From positions 7,320,007-7,359,414 of the forward strand of contig NZ_QXHD01000004.1 in the NCBI RefSeq assembly GCF_011009555.1: a stretch of 39,408 nucleotides of DNA, read 5' to 3'. This document shows positions 1 to 7,621 of this stretch, in pieces. Position numbers and translations under genes: made by a program. The notes beneath the pieces were generated by a model. That model ran no database searches. It worked only from the letters and a program-made list of their open reading frames with translations, and was not told the origin of the DNA. The first letter of the stretch is position 1; every line of letters begins with the position of its first letter. Source of the stretch: Adonisia turfae CCMR0081 (lineage in GTDB: Bacteria; Cyanobacteriota; Cyanobacteriia; Phormidesmidales; Phormidesmidaceae).

Positions 1-95
1 GCTGCATATGCTGGTTGAAAACTGTTGGTAACGATCGCTGTGCTAACAGTCAGCATAGAAGAAACAGCCAGGGCTGCAAAGTAAGTAAGTTTCAT
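1..95 (-). CDS. Secreted protein, N-terminal fragment (runs off the window)
   Basis: The minus strand reads an ATG at 95 followed by 31 codons to the window edge. The peptide begins MKLTYFAALAVSS, stays hydrophobic, and ends in AYA-A, a typical signal peptidase I site. This is a Sec signal peptide, so the product is exported to the periplasm or outside. Only the leader lies in the window, so the mature protein cannot be identified. The signal peptide reading is fairly safe; the function is unknown. Confidence 0.6.
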   Translation of the reverse strand, partial: MKLTYFAALAVSSMLTVSTAIVTNSFQPAYA

Positions 96-260
96 GTTGT
101 TTACTGAGAAAAAATAGTCAGAAGGACTTGAACTGCCAGCGATGACCGGCTTGACGGTTTTTAGTAAACAGGGCTAAGCTGAATCTCGCCTGAGTAAAAA
201 GAGTTCTTAGATAAGCTTTGGCTTAGAAGATTTTTTATATATTACGACGCAACAACAAGT

Positions 261-434
261 CTAGATCAGTCGCAAAAAATGCCCCTTTACCAGGTTATCG
301 ATCACAGTTTCCCCTGGTAGAGGAGCTAGCTTAGGGATGATTTCCCAGCCTGCTTCACCACGTACCAAAATGCGACAAAAGTCCGTTTGCATATCAATGA
401 TGATCAGCGGTATTGTCGGGACGCAGATCGCCAT
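261..434 (-). pseudogene. Isochorismatase-like cysteine hydrolase, internally deleted remnant
   Basis: A 57-codon frame starts at ATG 434. It opens with the family's N-terminal strand motif LIIIDMQTDFC (catalytic Asp region) and passes almost directly to RGEAGWEIIPKLAPLPGE and VIDNLVKGHF, which in intact isochorismatase-family hydrolases lie about 60-80 residues later. The catalytic Lys region is only partly kept, and the catalytic Cys half is absent: the frame stops after HFLRLI. The usual length is about 180-230 residues. I read this as a gene that lost an internal block and its C-terminal half. Family members hydrolyse amides such as ureidoacrylate or nicotinamide; the original substrate is unknown. 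Confidence 0.6.
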
Positions 435-702
435 TGTAAGGATAGGAATAGGGGGCTGAGGTTACGGAATGGCCCATGGGTATTACACTCACTCCAAAGC
501 AGGCATACCATTTCTATCTCTGATCAAAATGTTCGCAACGAACCAAATTTTAATTTTTGATTTAGGGAACCAAGCGTTCAGGTCTACGTCCATATCTAAT
601 GCATCTACGATTGCAGTGGCTTTGAGCTACTTAACTATCAGAAATTCTCGAAGCTTTTTGGGCATCTCACCTTAGCTTCATCGCACCTATAGCGAACATG
701 TC
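435..702. other. Intergenic stretch, no supported gene
   Basis: A 68-codon plus-strand frame covers 469-675, but it has no ribosome site and no recognisable domain. The minus strand is broken by stops. It sits between two decayed genes and is probably degraded sequence. Confidence 0.4.
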
Positions 703-941
703 ATGAGAGAAAATAAAATTTTTATAATTACTGCCCTGATCAGCTTGGGCTTAGTAGCTGGAATTTTTGTGGTGACGTTATGGTTGTCCAATAACCACAC
801 CCTACCAAGGCTCAGGTTGAATACAACCAGTCAAAATCGAACAGTTTAGAAAATATAGAAAAGCTACTAACCATTGCTCAAAACACTAGAAGATCACTCC
901 TCTCCCTTATACTCACGGGTTGGAGCGTCAAATCCACATGA
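703..941 (+). pseudogene. Membrane-anchored protein N-terminus, frameshifted
   Basis: An ATG at 703 opens a 48-codon frame: MRENKIFIIT, then a single membrane segment (about residues 6-27), then a short polar tail ending at 849. At about 801-806 the reading continues more plausibly in another frame (TKAQVEYNQSKSN, LENIEKLLTIAQN) to a stop at 939-941. This resembles the start of a cyanobacterial single-anchor periplasmic protein broken by a frameshift near the CCTACC run. The family is not recognised with confidence, and an intact 48-residue membrane peptide is the alternative. Confidence 0.35.
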
Positions 942-1146
942 AGTACCATCGGTATACACCACGTCGTCTTCCCAAGGCAGCCGATAATTACCGGTCACCA
1001 TATCTTGCCTGATAGATATAGGGACAGTCTTGAGCACCCCCTTTGACAGCTACATAGCCTCGATGACCAAACAGGTAAATATTGTTTTCTACGGACTAGT
1101 GCTGACGGGCCTCGCGCACTAAATCTGGGCGTACTTCCTCATCCAC
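894..1146 (-). pseudogene. Decayed C-terminus of an unknown protein
   Basis: The minus strand shows coding-like text in pieces: DEEVRPDLVREARQH and a TAG, then on in the same frame VENNIYLFGHRGYVAVKGG and CPYIYQARYGDR. After a frameshift come NYRLPWEDDVVYTDG and TSCGFDAPTREYKGEE, ending at 894. At least one nonsense codon and one frameshift are needed to join them. I do not recognise the family. It overlaps the plus-strand remnant ending at 941, so both are probably dead sequence. Confidence 0.35.
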
Positions 1147-1350
1147 CCATCACCCTATCCTCGCCATGCAGATCTATGGTGTTAATTTAGACGAGACCTA
1201 CGTAGAGAACTGTGTACTTTGTTGCAAGTTAAGTGTTTTGTAATGTAGCGGTAACAAATCGTCAGTAGTAGGTGTAGTCAATTACACAGCATAGGAGTAA
1301 TGATCTAGTCATCTTTAGATAGGAAGTATTGACAGTTGGTATAGGTAGCA

Positions 1351-2025
1351 ATGCGTCTTCTGTTGGTTGAGGATGATAGTCAACTTGCAGAGTCTTTGAC
1401 AGAGGTGTTAGAGGCCCAGCGCTACGTGGTGGACGCTGTTAAGGATGGGGAATCAGGCTGGAGTCAGGTGCAACTGATGGACTATGACCTGACGCTGATG
1501 GATGTGACCTTGCCTTACCTAGACGGGATTCGACTATGTCAGCGGTTGCGTAGTCATGGCTATGAGCTGCCAGTGCTGATGCTGACGGCGCGGGATACCA
1601 GTCAGGATAAGGTTCGGGGTTTGGATTCTGGGGCAGATGCCTATATGGTTAAGCCCTTTGACTTATCTGAGCTTTTGGCCCAGATCCGGGCTTTGTTACG
1701 TCGGGGCAGTGCACAGTCTCCTATGGTTCTCGTTTGGGAAAAGTTGAGCTTAGACCCAAGCACCTATGAGGTCAACTACAACAAACACGCCCTACGCCTG
1801 ACCCCAAAAGAATTTTCAATTTTAGAACTGCTGCTGCGCAATGGTCGACGAGTGCTAAGCCGTTCTTTCATTCTAGAATCTCTTTGGTCCATGAAGAGTC
1901 CACCCGATGAAGAGACTGTTAAAGCCCACATTAAAAGTTTGCGCAATAAACTCAAAGTGGCTGGCGCACCTAAAACATTAATTGAAACTGTACATGGTGT
2001 AGGGTATCGGTTACAGGGAAAATAA
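1351..2025 (+). CDS. OmpR/PhoB-family response regulator
   Basis: A cytoplasmic two-component regulator of 224 residues, the usual length. The receiver domain (about 1-115) has the acidic pair in LLVEDDS, the phospho-acceptor Asp51 in LMDVTLP, the Thr/Ser switch in LMLTARD and Lys101 in MVKPFD. A winged-helix DNA-binding domain follows (about 125-222), with the RLTPKEFSILELLLRN strand-helix and the terminal GVGYRL hairpin. It resembles the cyanobacterial RppA/ManR-like group, but the signal cannot be read from the sequence. The gene is convergent with a histidine kinase ending 96 bp downstream. That may be its partner, although cognate pairs normally lie in one operon. No clear terminator is visible between them. 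Confidence 0.93.
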   Translation: MRLLLVEDDSQLAESLTEVLEAQRYVVDAVKDGESGWSQVQLMDYDLTLMDVTLPYLDGIRLCQRLRSHGYELPVLMLTARDTSQDKVRGLDSGADAYMVKPFDLSELLAQIRALLRRGSAQSPMVLVWEKLSLDPSTYEVNYNKHALRLTPKEFSILELLLRNGRRVLSRSFILESLWSMKSPPDEETVKAHIKSLRNKLKVAGAPKTLIETVHGVGYRLQGK

Positions 2026-2121
2026 TATACCTACCTCTAGCATGATTGTGTAGCTATCTCAGGGCAGGTGCAAGGCCAGCCCCTATATTACCCTACATGG
2101 GAATTTGTGTGCCTCGGGGCG

Positions 2122-3858
2122 TTAATCAATGCGTGGTAAAGTCACCTTAAAAGTTGTTCCCTGGCCTAGCTGACTCTTGCAGGCGAGGGTACCTTGGTGA
2201 AGCTGTAAACAGGCATTGACGACTGATAATCCCAGACCGGTACCGGCAATATTGCCCACATTGGTCCCTCGATAGAAGGCTTCGTAAAGTCTGGCCTGGT
2301 CTGCTTTGGGGATACCAATACCCTGATCTTGCACCTGGAAAATAATCTCATGATGGTGACAAGATAATTCTAAAGTTACCTGGGGTTCAGGTCCAGAATA
2401 TTTTATGGCATTGGAGAGTAAATTAGTCAAAATTGCTCGCAGTAGCTGCCGGTCAATATAAGCTTTTTGGCAATCACCGGATATTGTAAAACTAATGACT
2501 GGAGATGTTTCAAAGCTAAACCGAACCTCTTCTATTAACTGTTGACAGTACTTTTCTGGGTTGATAATTTCGGGGTCAAATTTTAGTTTGCCAGACTCTG
2601 CCCGCGATAGGGTCAACAGATCATTCAGTAGCTGATTCATCCGCTTAGCTGTGGCTCGAATACGTCCATAGATATGCTGATGATTGTTGGCTTGGGTATC
2701 GGCTTCTAACGCCTGGGCTGAGAGCAAAATGGTACTGAGGGGTGTGCGTAGCTCATGGGAAGCCATGGAAAAAAGACGAATTTTAGCTTCGCTCAGTTCT
2801 CGGGCCCTAGAGAGTTCTGTTTGGGCTTGGAAGAGATAGCGAGCAACTATTGTCGTGAGCAACAAACCGATAATTAGCGTAGACAAGGCACCCCAGGGTG
2901 CTAGGGCTGGATAACTGGCAGCAGGAGTAAAGGTGATGGCCCACTGACGTCCTCCGGTAGTAAGGGTGTGGGTGCAGTCAGTGGATGAGGGACATGGCGT
3001 TCTGTTAGCCACATGCTGATCTATCTCCGTTGTCACTGTTTGAGTAGCGGCATCATAGCTACCTAATAACTGTTCAGAAGCTGCTGCACTCTGATCTCTT
3101 AGGATAAAGTCAATGTTGTAATTGAGGGTTTCCAGGGACTCTTCGATTACATCTGAAACCCGAAAAACTCCTAGTAGATAACCGTTGAGCTGATTGCGAC
3201 GAGCTGTCTGGGATGGGGGAATTGTGGAGTTATTGTATAGGGGCAAGAAGACTAGAAAACCAAACTGATTTTTGTTTTCTTGCACTAACCGAATTCGACC
3301 GGAGGCTGCAATTTGCCCAGTATCTCGGGCGGTTTCAAGGGCGGTGCGGCGAGTGGGGTCAGAGATAAGATCATAACCGAAGGCAAGTTCATTGCCTGCT
3401 AAGGGTTGCAAATAGGTGACAGGAATATAATAAGGACGGGATGCGGCACGGGTGAGGCCACCGCGACTTTCTCGTTCGGTAATTTGAAAGGAGGCATAGC
3501 CTTCGGTCTGGATAGTAGTCTCGAAGGTGTTGCGATCTTGTTCGGAGATAACAGGAGCCCATTCCAGAGCCTGGATGCCGGGGTAAGTTTTGAGTGCCCG
3601 TTGGACAAAGCGGTTGAACTCGGCACGGGAGACAGTTTGTTCTGAGACGGTGTAGAAGTCTCCCAGGGCCAGGAGTAAATCGGTGTAGCGGTTGATGCTA
3701 CGCTGGAGGGCAGTGGTGAGGCCATCGGTTTGGTGTTGGAACTGGAGGCGATAGTTGGCATGTTCCCAGCGAGCAACAGCAAGGGTGGCCAGGATAGATA
3801 GGCCAGTGCCTAAAAGAAGGGTGAGAACAATAGGTAATGTTGGATGACGGAGACGCAC
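2122..3858 (-). CDS. CHASE-domain sensor histidine kinase
   Basis: A membrane sensor kinase of 578 residues. A first membrane segment (about 9-30) is followed by an extracytoplasmic CHASE domain (about 45-310), recognisable from YPGIQALEWAP, RPYYIPVTYLQP and the GYDLISDPTRR region. A second membrane segment lies at about 322-343. Then comes the HisKA helix with phospho-acceptor His368 in SMASHELRTPL. The ATPase domain has an N box (NLLSNAIKYSG), G1 (DQGIGIPK) and G2 (GTGLGLSVV). The start is GTG at 3858, with AAGG a few bases upstream. It lies 9 bp after the LysE-type exporter gene and is surely co-transcribed with it, so the sensed ligand might relate to what that exporter moves. CHASE domains bind small molecules outside the membrane; the ligand is unknown. 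Confidence 0.92.
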   Translation of the reverse strand: MRLRHPTLPIVLTLLLGTGLSILATLAVARWEHANYRLQFQHQTDGLTTALQRSINRYTDLLLALGDFYTVSEQTVSRAEFNRFVQRALKTYPGIQALEWAPVISEQDRNTFETTIQTEGYASFQITERESRGGLTRAASRPYYIPVTYLQPLAGNELAFGYDLISDPTRRTALETARDTGQIAASGRIRLVQENKNQFGFLVFLPLYNNSTIPPSQTARRNQLNGYLLGVFRVSDVIEESLETLNYNIDFILRDQSAAASEQLLGSYDAATQTVTTEIDQHVANRTPCPSSTDCTHTLTTGGRQWAITFTPAASYPALAPWGALSTLIIGLLLTTIVARYLFQAQTELSRARELSEAKIRLFSMASHELRTPLSTILLSAQALEADTQANNHQHIYGRIRATAKRMNQLLNDLLTLSRAESGKLKFDPEIINPEKYCQQLIEEVRFSFETSPVISFTISGDCQKAYIDRQLLRAILTNLLSNAIKYSGPEPQVTLELSCHHHEIIFQVQDQGIGIPKADQARLYEAFYRGTNVGNIAGTGLGLSVVNACLQLHQGTLACKSQLGQGTTFKVTLPRID

Positions 3859-3867
3859 ATGCCTTAC

Positions 3868-4503
3868 CTATGGGTTATTCGCTTCGAAGATGAGTTTAGC
3901 ACCTAGCAAGGACAGTATGGTGCCAGCGGTGCGGTCCAGCCATTTTTTGGAGGCGAGATAGCGGCTGCGAGGGGTGGTAGCAGAGAGTGTTAAGGCGACT
4001 AGGGAATACCAGCCAGCTTCGATGATAAAGACGACAATTGGCAGGGCAATGACTGCGAAGGCGGGCACATTGCTGGGTAGTAAAGAGGCAAAAACACTGG
4101 TATAAACAACAGCGGTTTTGGGATTGCTGATTTGAGTGGTGAGGCCCAGGAAAAATGAATACCAGACTGGATTTTGCTGAGTCTGTTGCTCGGTAGGATT
4201 CAAGGTGACCGGCTGGGCAGAGTCTTGCCAGATTTTATAGCCGAGATAAATCAGGTAGACTCCTCCTAGGACTTTTAGGGAAATGTAGAGAACGGGTACG
4301 GCGGTGAGGAGAGTGAGGAGACCGAGTAGGGCAATGGTGGCAAACAGGACGCCGCCAACACCCATGCCTAGCGCCGCTGTTAGGCCATCTTTGCGGGAAA
4401 CGGCTAATGCGGTGCGAGCGACCATCACGAAGCTAGGACCAGGGCTCATGGCTCCGATGGTCAGGGCTATGGCAATACTAAAAATGGCAGCAAATATTTC
4501 CAT
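3868..4503 (-). CDS. LysE/RhtB-family amino-acid exporter
   Basis: An inner-membrane exporter of 211 residues, the normal family length, with about six hydrophobic helices. The N-terminal signature is MSPGPSFVMVARTAL (about residues 19-33), and the mid-protein motif is QISNPKTAVVYTSVFASL. RhtB-type proteins export amino acids such as homoserine, threonine or lysine; the substrate is not readable here. The ATG at 4503 follows GGAG. It is the first gene of a two-gene minus-strand operon with the CHASE kinase. The C-terminal half is standard, with no truncation. Confidence 0.9.
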   Translation of the reverse strand: MEIFAAIFSIAIALTIGAMSPGPSFVMVARTALAVSRKDGLTAALGMGVGGVLFATIALLGLLTLLTAVPVLYISLKVLGGVYLIYLGYKIWQDSAQPVTLNPTEQQTQQNPVWYSFFLGLTTQISNPKTAVVYTSVFASLLPSNVPAFAVIALPIVVFIIEAGWYSLVALTLSATTPRSRYLASKKWLDRTAGTILSLLGAKLIFEANNP

Positions 4504-4562
4504 GGTAGGCTCCGTTGGTTAGCTGGTAGGCTATCACAGCTTTATGGATGAAGCCATCGAAG

Positions 4563-4856
4563 CTATTCATGTTCAAATATTTCATGAACAGCAGGATGGA
4601 TGAGTTCTTCTGGAATATGATTACGCTCAATATATTTGTTGATTTCTACCTGGTTGTCTAAGTAGAAGCTAAGGGCGTCAAAGACTTGTGCCAGCGTAAG
4701 TTGAGGAAACTGTGTGGGAATGTCTTCGGCATAGGTTCCTAAGCGCCATTGACCGACAATGGCGCTGATTGAAACGCGGGTGCCTACGATGGTTGGCTCA
4801 CCGTTTAGGATATCTGGATTTCGGGTAACGTATCTTGATGTAGGTGCCGCTGTCAT
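4563..4856 (-). CDS. DUF433 antitoxin-like protein, orphan copy
   Basis: A 97-residue protein from the ATG at 4856. DUF433 motifs are NPDILNGEPTIVGTRV (a strand and turn), then ISAIVGQWRLG, QFPQLTLAQVFDAL and the C-terminal HIPEELIHPA. In cyanobacteria this family pairs with DUF5615 PIN-like toxins. It is a close paralogue of the gene at 7133-7426 (most residues identical, same orientation), but here no toxin frame follows: only 59 bp separate it from the LysE gene. It is therefore an orphan antitoxin, either left after loss of its toxin or produced by a duplication flanking the inserted genes at 5137-6683. It could still cross-neutralise the paralogous toxin. Confidence 0.85.
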   Translation of the reverse strand: MTAAPTSRYVTRNPDILNGEPTIVGTRVSISAIVGQWRLGTYAEDIPTQFPQLTLAQVFDALSFYLDNQVEINKYIERNHIPEELIHPAVHEIFEHE

Positions 4857-5136
4857 CGATTTAATCCACACAGGTGTAATCAGTTCTTAGTGCCCTTAGT
4901 ATAGTTTTCGTTTATGTGTGTGATAATTCCTTGGCTCACCAATGATGAAAGTGTGGCTACTGATGTAGTATTACCCGACATCTTGTCTGAAAGATGCATC
5001 GTTAATAGTCCGGTCATGCTGATGGCAACCTAGCTTACTAAGTAGAGAAGGCCACATCGCTTTAGTCACCAATAATTGCCAAACTATACGGATGTAGTTC
5101 GGGGATATATGCATCTAATTTAAGTTAACATCTGTT

Positions 5137-5760
5137 ATGGGTACGGATATTCCAGTTTTCGTAGAATATAGAAAAATGCCCTCAAAGAAAGAGCTTCAGG
5201 CCATTCTCCAAAACCGATACGGCATTAACAAAAATATTAGTCAGCCCCTCGATACTGAGGATTGTGAGCAGTTGTTGGCAACTTTGCAAAGCCAGCCCAG
5301 TGCCGTTAAGCTTGTGGATTCCTACGCCTCAAAGAATTCAGAGCTTGGCAAAAATAACCGGTACTATGGTCAACTTCGCAGCAACGCAGAAAAGAAGCTA
5401 AAAAAAATCCAGTCGGAATATCAGGAGTTGGAAGTGCAAATTGCAATGGTGGAGAAGGCGAAGGCCAATCTGTCTGAGCGTAAACAAATCATTACAAAGG
5501 AAACGGCTGCCCTTGAGGCAGACGTTAAGCGTTTAACGGCGGAAAAGTTACACCTCAACTCTAAAGTTCAAACGCTAACAACACAAAACGATGAGCTTTT
5601 TGAGGCGAATGCTCAACTCAAAAAGGACAATAAAGAACTTAAAAATATCGTTGACCACATCCGCTTGCGTCTAGCCCGAGATACTAAAATGTTACTGCAG
5701 TATGAGGATAGTGAAATTCGTAAGGCATTGATTCGCCTGTTTAGATGGACCTTGGGGTAG
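5137..5760 (+). CDS. Coiled-coil protein of unknown function
   Basis: A 207-residue protein, or 194 if the ATG at 5176 (MPSKKELQ) is the true start; neither has a clear Shine-Dalgarno. The N-terminal block (about 14-65) is compact: KKELQAILQNRYGINKNI and then DTEDCEQLLATL. Residues about 85-190 form a long heptad-rich coiled coil (KKLKKIQSEYQELE, LEADVKRLTAEKLHLNS, NAQLKKDNKELKN). A short basic/hydrophobic tail ends in LIRLFRWTLG. I do not recognise a named family, and no catalytic motif is visible. It is followed closely by a small basic protein and an HNH nuclease gene, so a structural or sensor role in the same complex is plausible but unproven. Confidence 0.75.
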   Translation: MGTDIPVFVEYRKMPSKKELQAILQNRYGINKNISQPLDTEDCEQLLATLQSQPSAVKLVDSYASKNSELGKNNRYYGQLRSNAEKKLKKIQSEYQELEVQIAMVEKAKANLSERKQIITKETAALEADVKRLTAEKLHLNSKVQTLTTQNDELFEANAQLKKDNKELKNIVDHIRLRLARDTKMLLQYEDSEIRKALIRLFRWTLG

Positions 5761-5771
5761 AGGGTATCGCC

Positions 5772-6203
5772 ATGGCTACCAAGAAACATAAAAAAAGCCG
5801 GAAGCGCCTCTTCAGCGGTATGGGGTACCGTGAAGTGCAGCGTTCAAATTCAGATCGGCGTAGCAAGCTACCCAAGAAAGATCAAGCCTTGCTAAAAACG
5901 CAGGGATACAAAAATGTTGGGTGGGATAATGTCATTGCCCTATATCAAAAAATTAACGACCTGCTGCTGCAGCCAGATCCCAGCGAGGATACGCTCGAAG
6001 AGCTATTCCTCAAAGCAGATCGGATTGGTAATAAGTATCAAACTCCAGAGGAAATTGCTGATTTCAATCGCAAGTTAGCTGCAGAGACCAACGAAATCGC
6101 TGACGAGGTGGATCGACAGTTGCCAGAGCTGGAGACTGAGTTTATTGACTATAGCCAGTCAAGAACAAAAGCTAAATCAAGGTCCAAGCGCAAACGCCGA
6201 TAG
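5772..6203 (+). CDS. Small basic protein sharing a motif with the next gene's product
   Basis: A 143-residue protein. I prefer the ATG at 5772 over 5745 because GAGGG lies just upstream of it and 5745 would overlap the previous gene. The N-terminus is Lys/Arg-rich (ATKKHKKSRKRLF), and so is the C-terminus (KAKSRSKRKRR), suggesting nucleic-acid contact. The middle carries DTLEELFLKADRIGNKY and EEIADFNRKL. This closely matches the first 40 residues of the HNH protein encoded next (KTLEELFALADKVGKKR, QDFEDYRKF). The family is not recognised. The shared motif and the 36-bp spacing suggest the two work together or bind a common partner. Confidence 0.7.
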   Translation: MATKKHKKSRKRLFSGMGYREVQRSNSDRRSKLPKKDQALLKTQGYKNVGWDNVIALYQKINDLLLQPDPSEDTLEELFLKADRIGNKYQTPEEIADFNRKLAAETNEIADEVDRQLPELETEFIDYSQSRTKAKSRSKRKRR

Positions 6204-6239
6204 TTTTTTAAATTCTCTCTAGATTGGGAGTGATCTGTT

Positions 6240-6683
6240 ATGACCGACAATCAAAAAACGTTAGAAGAACTATTTGCTCTGGCTGATAAAGTTGGTAAAA
6301 AGCGTTACAACCGATTGACTACACAAGACTTTGAAGACTATCGAAAGTTTGATCGTTGGCGATATATCAACGGAAATAGCGAGTGTGGAACGACTGCTGA
6401 AAGCAAAAAATGGGTGAGAGAGAACTCGGAATGGACATGCCCTGTTTGTAATGAAAGGTTCGCTGATCGGGGTGGTCGTACTATTGACCATAAACTGCCT
6501 CGGGCTCAGTATCCCTGGCTTTCACTTGATTTTAGGAATTTCTGGGTGATTTGTCGGGATTGTAATCAGGAAAAAGGAGAGCGTCATTGGTATGAGTATG
6601 AGCACTATATGTTTGTCCATCATCGCGATCGCTACGAAGATGTTCAATTTGCTCGCCCACGCCAATTGCTGAAAACCTTATAA
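6240..6683 (+). CDS. HNH endonuclease
   Basis: A 147-residue protein from ATG 6240, with GGAG 10 nt upstream. The N-terminal 40 residues repeat the TLEELFxxADxxGxK motif of the preceding protein. The HNH fold follows: zinc-binding CPVC (about residue 61), the RTIDHKLPRAQYPWL strand with the catalytic DH pair, then RNFWVICRDCNQEKG with the second CxxC and the Asn. All key residues are present, so it is probably an active metal-dependent nuclease, for DNA or possibly RNA. It lacks a DNA-recognition domain, so targeting may come from the two upstream proteins. A restriction-like, homing or phage-defence role is possible; none is proven. Confidence 0.85.
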   Translation: MTDNQKTLEELFALADKVGKKRYNRLTTQDFEDYRKFDRWRYINGNSECGTTAESKKWVRENSEWTCPVCNERFADRGGRTIDHKLPRAQYPWLSLDFRNFWVICRDCNQEKGERHWYEYEHYMFVHHRDRYEDVQFARPRQLLKTL

Positions 6684-6791
6684 GCTAATAGCCAGGTGTG
6701 GAAGAATTTGCCGAAATCAGACTGAACAAACCAGAAATGAGTGTTCAATATAATCTTATGAAAAATGTCTCATCACCCACAGGTATAATAA

Positions 6792-7136
6792 CTAGGCATA
6801 TAACAACTGATTGTAAATTTCATCAGCAGTCAAAGCATTTAGGATAATGCCAGCTCGCTTGGCAACTTCATAAGCATTGTTCTGTGGAGTCACAATGATA
6901 CCTGAATGTTCTCTTTCTGATTGAACGTATTCTAGATGTAGTCTTTCAAAATCAACTCGATTATGGGTCAGAATGCAACGTTCTAAAGATGTGGCAAAGG
7001 CTAATTGTTCTGCATCAGAGTATCCTGTCACTTCTGCTTCGACAGTTGTTAAGACGTCTAAACCTCTGCTTCGCAAGAGTGTAGCCACTAGATTGGCAAT
7101 ATCTTCATCTGTGTAGAGCGATGCAAATATTTTCAT
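6792..7136 (-). CDS. DUF5615 PIN-like toxin
   Basis: A 114-residue protein with the DUF5615 (Mut7-C-like PIN) layout. An N-terminal acidic patch LYTDEDIANLVATLLRSRG is followed by VTGYSDAEQLAFA and then ILTHNRVDFERLH, which supplies the later Asn and Asp. The PIN fold acts as a ribonuclease, with these acids binding metal. The start ATG (7136) overlaps the stop of the DUF433 gene by the ATGA arrangement, so translation is coupled and the order is antitoxin then toxin, as usual for type II modules. The C-terminal tail (NALTADEIYNQLLYA) is intact. Confidence 0.87.
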   Translation of the reverse strand: MKIFASLYTDEDIANLVATLLRSRGLDVLTTVEAEVTGYSDAEQLAFATSLERCILTHNRVDFERLHLEYVQSEREHSGIIVTPQNNAYEVAKRAGIILNALTADEIYNQLLYA

Positions 7137-7426
7137 TCTGCTTCCAGTGCTTTGCGGACAGCAGGATGAATGAGTTCTTCTGGAATACGATTTCGTTCAA
7201 TGTATTCGTTGATTTCTACTTGATTGTCCAGATAAAAGCTGAGGGCATCAAAAACTTGTGCCAGCGTCAGCTGAGGGAACTGTGTGGGTATTTCTTCTGC
7301 AGGAGTGCCCAATCGCCATTGACCAACAAGCGCTCGCACTGAAACGCGAGTGCCCATGATGATGGGTTCCCCTCCTAATATGTCTGGATTACGCGTAACG
7401 TATCTTGATACAGCTGCGGTTGTCAT
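7133..7426 (-). CDS. DUF433 antitoxin
   Basis: A 97-residue protein from ATG 7426 (MTTAAVSRYV). DUF433 hallmarks are NPDILGGEPIIMGTRV, VRALVGQWRLG, FPQLTLAQVFDALSFYLDN and the C-terminal IPEELIHPAVRKALEAE. Its stop overlaps the start of the DUF5615 toxin by 4 bp. DUF433 proteins have an HTH-like N-terminal fold and usually both bind the toxin and repress their own promoter. The same gene occurs as an orphan at 4563-4856. The pair forms a same-orientation repeat of roughly 80% identity that brackets the coiled-coil/HNH genes. Confidence 0.88.
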   Translation of the reverse strand: MTTAAVSRYVTRNPDILGGEPIIMGTRVSVRALVGQWRLGTPAEEIPTQFPQLTLAQVFDALSFYLDNQVEINEYIERNRIPEELIHPAVRKALEAE

Positions 7427-7483
7427 CAATTCAACCTGGTGATGGATAATGTAAGATCAATTATATCTTCACAAGTTTCTAAC

Positions 7484-7621
7484 TCACCAATTTAGTTCCT
7501 CTGCACATTCTTCAATAGGTGTGGCTAAACCTTCTTTGATAGAGTTCTGCATACCTGGTATAGCCAGTAAGAATATGGTTTCCTGAATTCTGGTCCAGTG
7601 TTTTTCTGAAAGAACATTCAT
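7484..7621 (-). pseudogene. YefM/Phd-type antitoxin, C-terminal remnant
   Basis: A 45-codon minus-strand frame starts MNVLSEKHWTRIQET, continues FLLAIPGMQNSIKEG and ends TPIEECAEELNW. This matches the C-terminal half of YefM/Axe-type antitoxins (typical pattern VLxSExDWxxIQETLYLLSIPGMxxSIxEGxxTPxEExxEELxW). The N-terminal DNA-binding Phd half (about 40 residues) is missing. Its ATG overlaps the stop of the 245-residue gene upstream (ATGA), so it may still be translated. No partner RelE/Txe toxin follows. It is probably a relic; a functional minimal toxin-binding peptide is the alternative. Confidence 0.6.

Noticed and set aside
469..675. A 68-codon plus-strand frame
   Set aside because: No ribosome site, no family resemblance, and it sits in a zone of decayed genes; listed only as intergenic sequence.
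4504..4562. Possible start of a lost DUF5615 toxin after the orphan antitoxin
   Set aside because: The minus strand has an ATGAAATATTTG that superficially resembles the toxin start, but the following codons do not match the intact toxin.
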